A DNA stretch of 6,310 nt from Anaerolineae bacterium (lineage in GTDB: Bacteria; Chloroflexota; Anaerolineae; UBA1429). The translations under genes and the position numbers were made by a program. Below the pieces are notes generated by a model, which saw nothing but the letters and a program-made list of their open reading frames with translations, searched no databases and was not told the origin of the DNA. This document shows, one piece after another, positions 1 to 6,310 of the stretch (the stretch's first letter is position 1; each line of letters opens with the position of its first letter). The DNA is taken from contig JAFGLK010000605.1 in NCBI GenBank assembly GCA_016928125.1, positions 1-6,310 of the forward strand, in the 5' to 3' direction.

Positions 1-1
1 C

Positions 2-2392
<2,391 letters not shown>

Positions 2393-2403
2393 GATGAGAT
2401 CGG

Positions 2404-4008
2404 GTGTCCCCCATGCACGCCAGCACGCCTGAGCGCAGCGTCGGCCACCCCACAGTGGCTGCGATCTGGCACTTGGCCCTGCCGGCTGGGGCCCGGCTCG
2501 TGGGCGGCGAGTCGGGCCTGCAGCAGCAGGTCGAGTGGGTCACGTCGCTGCGGGCGGCCTTTCCGATGTTTGGCGATCTGGGGCCCGGCTATCTGGCGCT
2601 CGCCCGGATGGACCTGCTGCGGCGCCTTGACGCGCGCATCACGCTGCCGTATCTGATCCAGGAGTTGAGCCGGGCCGCGGCCGTGGGGCTGGTAGTCGAT
2701 GGCGAGGTCTCCGAAACGGATAGTGCCCTGGCCGACGAACTGGCCTTCCCCGTGTTCAGCGTGCCCGCGGGCACCGACCTGCGCGAGACCGAGCGCGATA
2801 TCCTGCGGGCGCTGGTCGACCTGGAGGGCCAACTGGCGCGACGCGAGATGCAGGCCCGCGAGCTCTTGCAGCGCGTCTATGGGGCTGACGGACTGACTGC
2901 CTTGCTGGCCCAGCTGGCCCAGATCACCGGCAGCGAGGTGAGCCTGCTCGACAGCGCCGGCGTGAGCCTGGGGCGCGCCAACGTGGCCGCGGGCTCAGGC
3001 GAAGCGGCCGCAGGTGAGGTCGCCGAGCAGGTCTACCCGGTGACTGTGGGAGGGCGCGCGCTGGGGCGCCTGACGCTGCGCATTCCGCCCACCCGCGATA
3101 CGGCCCTCGCGAGCCTGTATGCCCGGCAGACGGCCGAGATCTGCGGCATCGAGGTCTTGCAGCAGCTCACCCGCCGCGAGACCGAGGAGCGTCTGGGGGC
3201 CGACCTGATCGAGCAGATCTTGGACCCAGATGCAGACCTTGAGGCGGTGGGCGCTCGCCTGACGCGCCTGGGCTATGACGCCTCGCCCGGGCGCTACCAT
3301 CTGGCGTTGGCCTTTCTCCCTGCCGCCGGCGACCCTGCCGCCGGCGACCCCGCTGCGACGGCGTTGTGCGAGCGGTTGGCTCAGGATCTGCGCTGGGCCG
3401 CCGAACGTGACCGGGCCAATGTGCTGGTGGTCCGCTATCGCGAGGGGTCGCTTTGCCTTTGCTCGTCGGCGGCCGCGCTGCCCGAGCCGCGCACGCGACG
3501 TTGGCTGCGCGAGGCCCTGGCCAGCCTGCGCGCCCCCGACGGGCGCCTCCCCGGCGGCCAGGCGGAGGCCTGCACGGTGGGGGTCAGCCGGCCGCTGGCC
3601 GATCTGGGGGCGCTCCGCGCCGGCGTGCTGCAGGCCCTGGATGCGGCCAGCCTTGGCCAGCGTATCGCCGACCGCCACAGCCCCTACTACTATGATGAGC
3701 TGGGACTGTATCGCCTGCTGGTGGGGCTCAGCAGCCAGGATGAGCTGCAACGCTTCTACCGGGAGACGCTGGGCATATTGGCGCACTATGACGAGGCGCA
3801 CAACACCGAGTTGGTGCGTTCGCTCGAGGTCTTTTTCGAGCGCAATGCCAACGCCAGCGAGACCGCCCGAGCTCTCTACGTGCATCGCAACACCCTTAAC
3901 TACCGCCTGCAGCGCATCGTCGAGATCACCGGCCTCGACCTGAACGACGCCGAGGCGCGCCTGGCCTTCCAGCTGGCGCTCAAGATCCGCAGCCTGGGGG
4001 CGGAGTAA
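2404..4008 (+). CDS. PucR/CdaR-family transcriptional regulator
   Basis: A 534-residue cytosolic DNA-binding regulator with the classical three-part build of the PucR/CdaR family. Residues about 16-125 match the PucR N-terminal sensory domain (LPAGARLVGGESGL, then a segment ending in FPVFSVPAGTDLRE). A helical linker follows at about 130-160, then a degenerate GAF-like stretch (about 165-250). A GGDEF-like CdaR middle domain covers about 260-430 and lacks a GGDEF active-site motif, as usual in this family. The C-terminal PucR-type helix-turn-helix spans about 468-530 with the signature ETARALYVHRNTLNYRL at 486-502. Family members act as regulators of purine, allantoin, sugar-acid or amino-acid catabolism; the ligand here cannot be read from the sequence. 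GTG 2404 is chosen over ATG 2413 because of Shine-Dalgarno spacing. It lies 11 bases after carB and is probably in the same transcript. A perfect 15-base tandem duplication sits inside the middle domain. The family call is firm; the target genes are unknown. Confidence 0.93.
   Translation: MSPMHASTPERSVGHPTVAAIWHLALPAGARLVGGESGLQQQVEWVTSLRAAFPMFGDLGPGYLALARMDLLRRLDARITLPYLIQELSRAAAVGLVVDGEVSETDSALADELAFPVFSVPAGTDLRETERDILRALVDLEGQLARREMQARELLQRVYGADGLTALLAQLAQITGSEVSLLDSAGVSLGRANVAAGSGEAAAGEVAEQVYPVTVGGRALGRLTLRIPPTRDTALASLYARQTAEICGIEVLQQLTRRETEERLGADLIEQILDPDADLEAVGARLTRLGYDASPGRYHLALAFLPAAGDPAAGDPAATALCERLAQDLRWAAERDRANVLVVRYREGSLCLCSSAAALPEPRTRRWLREALASLRAPDGRLPGGQAEACTVGVSRPLADLGALRAGVLQALDAASLGQRIADRHSPYYYDELGLYRLLVGLSSQDELQRFYRETLGILAHYDEAHNTELVRSLEVFFERNANASETARALYVHRNTLNYRLQRIVEITGLDLNDAEARLAFQLALKIRSLGAE
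3319..3348 (+). repeat. 15-base tandem duplication inside the PucR-type gene
   Basis: The unit CCTGCCGCCGGCGAC occurs twice back to back without a mismatch (3319-3333 and 3334-3348), followed by a decayed third start (CCCGCTGCG). Being a multiple of three it keeps the frame and encodes PAAGD-PAAGD-PAAT at residues 306-319, right after the strand YHLALAFL of the GGDEF-like domain, where a surface loop is expected. Probably a replication-slippage insertion tolerated in a loop. Confidence 0.9.
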
Positions 4009-4024
4009 CCAGCGAACGCCCCCA
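3995..4024 (+). terminator. GC-rich stem-loop at the end of the PucR-type gene (possible terminator)
   Basis: TGGGGGCG (3995-4002) pairs perfectly with CGCCCCCA (4017-4024), an 8-bp stem of almost only G-C pairs. After one C-C mismatch it can continue with three more pairs (3991-3993 with 4026-4028, one a G-U wobble). The 14-base loop contains the TAA stop of the regulator gene (4006-4008). There is no run of T after the stem, so classical intrinsic termination is doubtful; it may end the carB-pucR transcript weakly or protect its 3' end. Confidence 0.3.
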
Positions 4025-4082
4025 CGTTGGCGCAGCGCGCCCGCAACACCATGGCGCGGGGCTACACCCCCTTCTGGCGGCC

Positions 4083-4112
4083 TTGTCCAGGCGCGGCGGA
4101 TTGGAGTACACT
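4083..4112 (+). promoter_or_regulatory. Candidate promoter of the glycosyltransferase gene
   Basis: TTGTCC (4083-4088, 4 of 6 to the -35 consensus) is separated by 18 bases from TACACT (4107-4112, 4 of 6 to the -10 consensus). Transcription would start near 4119, giving a leader of about 37 bases before ATG 4156. The -10 box lies in the spacer of an inverted repeat (4099-4122), a common arrangement for a repressible promoter. Box matches of this quality arise by chance, so the support comes mainly from the combination with the dyad and the position in a gene-free gap. Confidence 0.4.
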
Positions 4113-4122
4113 GTCTCCAATC
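4099..4122. promoter_or_regulatory. Operator-like perfect inverted repeat
   Basis: GATTGGAG (4099-4106) and CTCCAATC (4115-4122) are exact reverse complements, separated by an 8-base spacer TACACTGT. The spacer is also the candidate -10 region and contains the small dyad ACA-C-TGT. The arms are AT-richer than the surrounding DNA. A 24-bp symmetrical site over a -10 box resembles binding sites of dimeric repressors such as TetR-type proteins, which is inference. It could instead form a hairpin in any transcript reading through from the regulator gene, but no T run follows. Confidence 0.5.
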
Positions 4123-4138
4123 GCGAGCCGGAGCTCGC
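4123..4138. repeat. Small hairpin abutting the operator-like dyad
   Basis: GCGAGC (4123-4128) pairs exactly with GCTCGC (4133-4138) across the tetraloop CGGA. It begins on the base after the dyad at 4099-4122 and ends 6 bases before the Shine-Dalgarno of the glycosyltransferase, so it would fold in the 5' leader of that mRNA. It may be a leader stem affecting stability or ribosome access; a short GC stem in GC-rich DNA can also be chance. Confidence 0.35.
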
Positions 4139-4144
4139 AGAATT

Positions 4145-4148
4145 GAGG
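4145..4148 (+). promoter_or_regulatory. Ribosome-binding site that sets the glycosyltransferase start
   Basis: GAGG lies 7 bases before ATG 4156, an ideal distance. The in-frame GTG at 4150 is only 1 base away and cannot be used with it, so the start is placed at ATG 4156, two codons shorter than the longest reading frame. Confidence 0.6.
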
Positions 4149-4155
4149 CGTGACC

Positions 4156-5655
4156 ATGACACGATGGGCGCGGGGCGGCCGGGTTGCCGAGCGATCCCTG
4201 GCCCCCCTGGTTTTTCTCGCCTTCATCTATGCCATCTATCCCTACTGGGATTTCTTCCAGTTCGATGCAGACGAGGGCATCAACCTGATCAAGGCCGGGC
4301 TCGTGGCTGAGGGCTACCCGCTCTATACGGCCATCTGGAGCGATCAGCCGCCGCTGCTCACCTACCTGCTGGCGGGGCTCTTTCGGCTGGTGGGCTGGCG
4401 GGTGGGCGCGGCGCGCTTTGGGGTAGCGTGTTTTTCGAGCCTCTTGCTGGGGAGCGCCTGGGCCTTCTTGCGGCAGGTCGGGGGGCGGCTTCACGCCTGG
4501 CTGGGCGCGACCCTGGTGGCGCTGCTGCCCTACTATCTACGGCTGAGCATCTCGGTCATGGTGGGGTTGCCCTCGATCGCCCTCGGGATGGTCTCGGTGG
4601 CGACCCTGGCCGCCTGGCACAAGAGCCGCCGGCCGGCCTGGTTGGGGTTATCGGCGCTGGCCCTGGGTCTGGCCGTGCTCACCAAGCTCATGATCGGCTT
4701 GCTGGCGCCCATCCTGGCCTTCGGCGTGGTGCTGGAGGGCGAGATGCCCGATGAGCGCGGGGGCACCGGCTGGCGCTGGCGCTGGCGCCTGGGCCCGGCC
4801 CTGGCCTGGACCCTGCTTGTTGCCGCGGTGGTGATCGGCGGCTTCTGGCTGACCGCCGGGCCGCACGCCATCTCGCAGCTCCTCGAGACGCACTTTGAGG
4901 CCCCGGCGGAGCCCGAACTTCGGGATACCCACACCCTCAACCGGGAGCTCGGCAAGAGCCGCCTGAACCTGATCCTCGGGTGTCTGGGAATCCCTTGGGC
5001 GCTCTACAAGCGGCGCTGGCTGGTCGGATACCTGGTCGGCTGGGCCGCGATCTTGTATCTCTTCCTGGCCACCTACACGCCCACCTGGTATCACCATCAG
5101 CTCTACATCAGCATCCCGCTGGCCATGCTCGCGGCCTATGCTCTGGGCGAGTTCGCCACGGCCATCCTCGAGCGGCTGCGCGCCAGGCGGGTCCGAGCGG
5201 CGGCACTACCGGCGGCGCCTCTCGTGCTGCTCACCGTGATCTCGCTCACCACGAGCTGGCTGCCGTTGCCATACGATTGCACCAGCCTGCCACCCTCTCA
5301 TAGCAAGCTCTATCGGCAGGTGCCCGAGGCGGATTTTCGGCTGGAGGACGTCATGAGAAGCTACGCGCCCGAGACCCGCTGGGTCGTCACCGATGTCCCC
5401 ATGTACGCCTTCCGGGCCGGGCTCTTGGTGCCACCTCAGCTGGCAGTGCTCTCAGGCAAGCGCCTGGCCACAGGCGAGTTCGAGCGGAAGGAGCTGCTGG
5501 AGATCTTCCGGCGCGAGCGGCCCGAGCAGGTGCTGTTGACGCGCTTTGACTGGCCCGCGCTGCAGCCTGAAATCGAGCGGGGCTATCGGGTGGCCTATGC
5601 TGACGATGAGAACACGCTCTATGTACGGAGCGACCTGCCGGTCTGCGAGCCCTGA
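4156..5655 (+). CDS. GT-C family membrane glycosyltransferase (ArnT/PMT-like)
   Basis: A 499-residue polytopic membrane protein of the dolichyl-phosphate-mannose mannosyltransferase / ArnT type (PMT_2-like), expected to move a sugar from a polyprenyl-phosphate carrier to an acceptor on the outer face of the cytoplasmic membrane. A first membrane helix (about 15-31) leads into the extracytoplasmic loop with FDADEG (36-41); D39-E40 match the acidic pair used by GT-C enzymes as catalytic centre. The loop ends with SDQPPLL (62-68), the family's usual xPP motif before helix two. Further hydrophobic stretches lie at about 87-105, 114-130, 134-153, 162-193 (two, with the common LTK at 175-177), 213-233, 275-287, 291-307, 313-335 and 345-365. 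TWYHHQ (310-315) begins the helix that often carries an H/Y motif. The last 130 or so residues look like a soluble domain (VVTDVPMYAFRAGLLVPP). A charged loop near 194-212 holds WRWRWR. Donor and acceptor are unknown. It has its own leader region, so it is probably not part of the carB unit. Confidence 0.88.
   Translation: MTRWARGGRVAERSLAPLVFLAFIYAIYPYWDFFQFDADEGINLIKAGLVAEGYPLYTAIWSDQPPLLTYLLAGLFRLVGWRVGAARFGVACFSSLLLGSAWAFLRQVGGRLHAWLGATLVALLPYYLRLSISVMVGLPSIALGMVSVATLAAWHKSRRPAWLGLSALALGLAVLTKLMIGLLAPILAFGVVLEGEMPDERGGTGWRWRWRLGPALAWTLLVAAVVIGGFWLTAGPHAISQLLETHFEAPAEPELRDTHTLNRELGKSRLNLILGCLGIPWALYKRRWLVGYLVGWAAILYLFLATYTPTWYHHQLYISIPLAMLAAYALGEFATAILERLRARRVRAAALPAAPLVLLTVISLTTSWLPLPYDCTSLPPSHSKLYRQVPEADFRLEDVMRSYAPETRWVVTDVPMYAFRAGLLVPPQLAVLSGKRLATGEFERKELLEIFRRERPEQVLLTRFDWPALQPEIERGYRVAYADDENTLYVRSDLPVCEP
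4771..4788 (+). repeat. Triple hexamer TGGCGC in the glycosyltransferase gene
   Basis: TGGCGC occurs three times in tandem and encodes WRWRWR (residues 206-211), just before the hydrophobic helix at about 213-233. Tryptophan-arginine alternation at a membrane boundary fits an interfacial anchor on the cytoplasmic side (positive-inside rule). The repeat may be prone to slippage by six bases, which would keep the reading frame. Confidence 0.85.
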
Positions 5656-5690
5656 GGGGGCCGTTCGCTAAGAACCACCGCGCCGCGCGG

Positions 5691-5711
5691 GCGCGATGAC
5701 ATCCATCGCGC
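5691..5711. repeat. Perfect inverted repeat in the gap before the URO-D-like gene
   Basis: GCGCGATG (5691-5698) and CATCGCGC (5704-5711) are exact reverse complements around the loop ACATC, 36-56 bases after the glycosyltransferase stop and 64 bases before the next start. A competing 6-bp stem (5679-5684 with 5690-5695) overlaps its left arm. No T run follows, so it is not a standard intrinsic terminator. It could be a U-poor terminator, an mRNA 3'-end stem or a dimeric regulator's site. The rest of the 119-base gap shows no convincing promoter boxes. Confidence 0.45.
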
Positions 5712-5763
5712 TGGCCTGGCGTGAGGACAGAGTGGCCCCGATCCGACCAATCACACAAAGGGA

Positions 5764-5768
5764 AGAGG
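5764..5768 (+). promoter_or_regulatory. Ribosome-binding site of the URO-D-like gene
   Basis: AGAGG, within the purine-rich run GGGAAGAGG, lies 6 bases before ATG 5775. This well-spaced site supports that start and shows that the open frame running off the window is a real gene. Confidence 0.65.
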
Positions 5769-5774
5769 TTCGAT

Positions 5775-6310
5775 ATGACGAGTTACGATCCATCCGAGCA
5801 CACCCCGCAACTCGATGAGGCCGGACGCCGGCTGATCGAGCGCCACCGCGCCTGGTGGGAGCGCCAGGGCACGCTTTTTGCGGACCACACGGGATCGCCC
5901 CTGGGCGACTTGTGGCTGCCACTGGCCGACGGCACGCTGGCCACCGAGGACCTGACCGTGACGCCGGAGATGCTCGACGTCGAGCGGCTGGCGGGCGCCG
6001 ACACCTGGGTGGGGCCTGATGAGGAGCTTCGCGTCGCCGAGCCCGGCCGTGGCAGCCGGACGCTTGGGGTGGAGGGCGACATCTTTGCCTCGCGGGCGCC
6101 CTATGCCCGCGTTCCCTGGGTCGAGGCGATCCTGGGCTGCCCCATCCGGGCGACGATCGTGGGAGGCAGCATGCGCACCCAGGCCTTCATGCCCAGTTGG
6201 GACGCCTGGGAGAACCGCCCGATCAAGCGCCACGACGAATGGTTCGATCTGCTCAAGCAGCTGGTGGAGCTGATGGTGGCGCGCAGCGGCGGCCGCTATG
6301 CCGTGGTGCA
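5775..6310 (+). CDS. URO-D superfamily (uroporphyrinogen-decarboxylase-like) protein, partial at 3' end
   Basis: An uninterrupted frame of 178 codons plus two bases starts at ATG 5775 behind a good Shine-Dalgarno and is cut by the window end. The protein is soluble, without signal peptide or membrane segments, beginning MTSYDPSEHTPQLDEAGRRL. From memory of the family, several features resemble the non-HemE branch of the URO-D superfamily: a W-rich start RHRAWWERQG (about 24-33), PWVEAILGCPI (114-124), where these proteins commonly have a P-W/M-x-E-A-ILGCP segment, and SGGRYAVV (171-178), which often leads into an RGPxDL motif that would lie just beyond the edge. The arginine-rich N-terminal signature of true HemE (RQAGRYLPEY) is absent, so haem synthesis is unlikely. 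Relatives include corrinoid-linked methyltransferases and many proteins of unknown function. No stop or catalytic residues can be judged from this fragment. The gene is certain; the family is moderately so. Confidence 0.6.
   Translation, partial: MTSYDPSEHTPQLDEAGRRLIERHRAWWERQGTLFADHTGSPLGDLWLPLADGTLATEDLTVTPEMLDVERLAGADTWVGPDEELRVAEPGRGSRTLGVEGDIFASRAPYARVPWVEAILGCPIRATIVGGSMRTQAFMPSWDAWENRPIKRHDEWFDLLKQLVELMVARSGGRYAVV

Noticed and set aside
4040..4060. Short stem CCCGC (4040-4044) / GCGGG (4056-4060) after the regulator gene
   Set aside because: Five pairs with an 11-base loop in GC-rich DNA and no T run is within chance expectation; not listed as a terminator.
4150..4155. GTG 4150 as the glycosyltransferase start
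   Set aside because: GAGG at 4145-4148 would be only one base away; ATG 4156, 7 bases away, fits much better.
2995..4494. 499-codon open frame on the - strand across the regulator, the gap and the glycosyltransferase start
   Set aside because: It is antisense to two well-identified genes and spans the intergenic regulatory region. Its composition (rich in Q, G, A, R, H) is typical of the reverse complement of high-GC coding DNA, and it shows no recognisable domain.
5696..5818. 40-codon + strand open frame (MTSIALAWRE...) overlapping the start of the URO-D-like gene
   Set aside because: Its ATG lies in the left arm of the hairpin at 5691-5711 and has no Shine-Dalgarno; the downstream ATG 5775 has a good one. 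A leader peptide is conceivable but unsupported.
5751..6233. 160-codon open frame on the - strand opposite the URO-D-like gene
   Set aside because: The + strand frame has a proper Shine-Dalgarno, a plausible protein and the same orientation as its neighbours; the - strand frame is its shadow.

Overview
This is a high-GC, gene-dense bacterial stretch with four genes, all on the + strand: the 3' three-quarters of carB, a complete PucR/CdaR-type transcriptional regulator, a complete membrane glycosyltransferase of the GT-C (ArnT/PMT-like) class, and the 5' part of a uroporphyrinogen-decarboxylase-like (URO-D superfamily) gene that runs off the right edge. The taxonomic signal is weak. The strong G/C third-position bias, the undivided bacterial CarB, and the mix of a PucR regulator, a PMT_2-type transferase and a non-HemE URO-D-like protein would suit a Chloroflexota-like bacterium, but this is an impression and not a demonstrated assignment. 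No mobile elements, tRNA or rRNA genes, CRISPR arrays or integration scars were seen.

Layout. Bases 2-2392 encode CarB from the end of its first ATP-grasp half, through the oligomerisation region and the second ATP-grasp half, to the C-terminal MGS-like allosteric domain. Only 11 bases follow before the GTG of the PucR-type regulator (2404-4008), and its ribosome-binding site overlaps the carB stop codon, so the two genes look co-transcribed and probably translationally coupled. The regulator ends in a GC-rich stem-loop that carries its stop codon in the loop. Bases 4009-4155 form a regulatory-looking gap: a candidate promoter whose -10 box lies in the spacer of a perfect 8-bp-arm inverted repeat, followed at once by a second small hairpin and then a clear Shine-Dalgarno sequence. 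The glycosyltransferase follows (4156-5655). A 119-base gap (5656-5774) holds another perfect 8-bp-arm inverted repeat. The URO-D-like gene starts at ATG 5775 and stays open to the end of the window.

How the genes fit together. CarB makes carbamoyl phosphate for pyrimidine and arginine synthesis, and most residues of the UMP effector site are present, so UMP feedback is likely. PucR/CdaR-family regulators often respond to nitrogen- or nucleobase-related metabolites, so a PucR protein made from the carB transcript is an attractive but unproven link between nucleotide supply and gene control. The glycosyltransferase and the URO-D-like gene each sit behind their own leader region and are probably separate transcription units with no evident tie to pyrimidine synthesis.

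Overall this is mostly ordinary chromosomal content. I do not see a convincing new biological system. The items most worth a second look are the operator-like dyad around the glycosyltransferase promoter, the carB-pucR coupling, and the non-canonical URO-D-like protein at the right edge.
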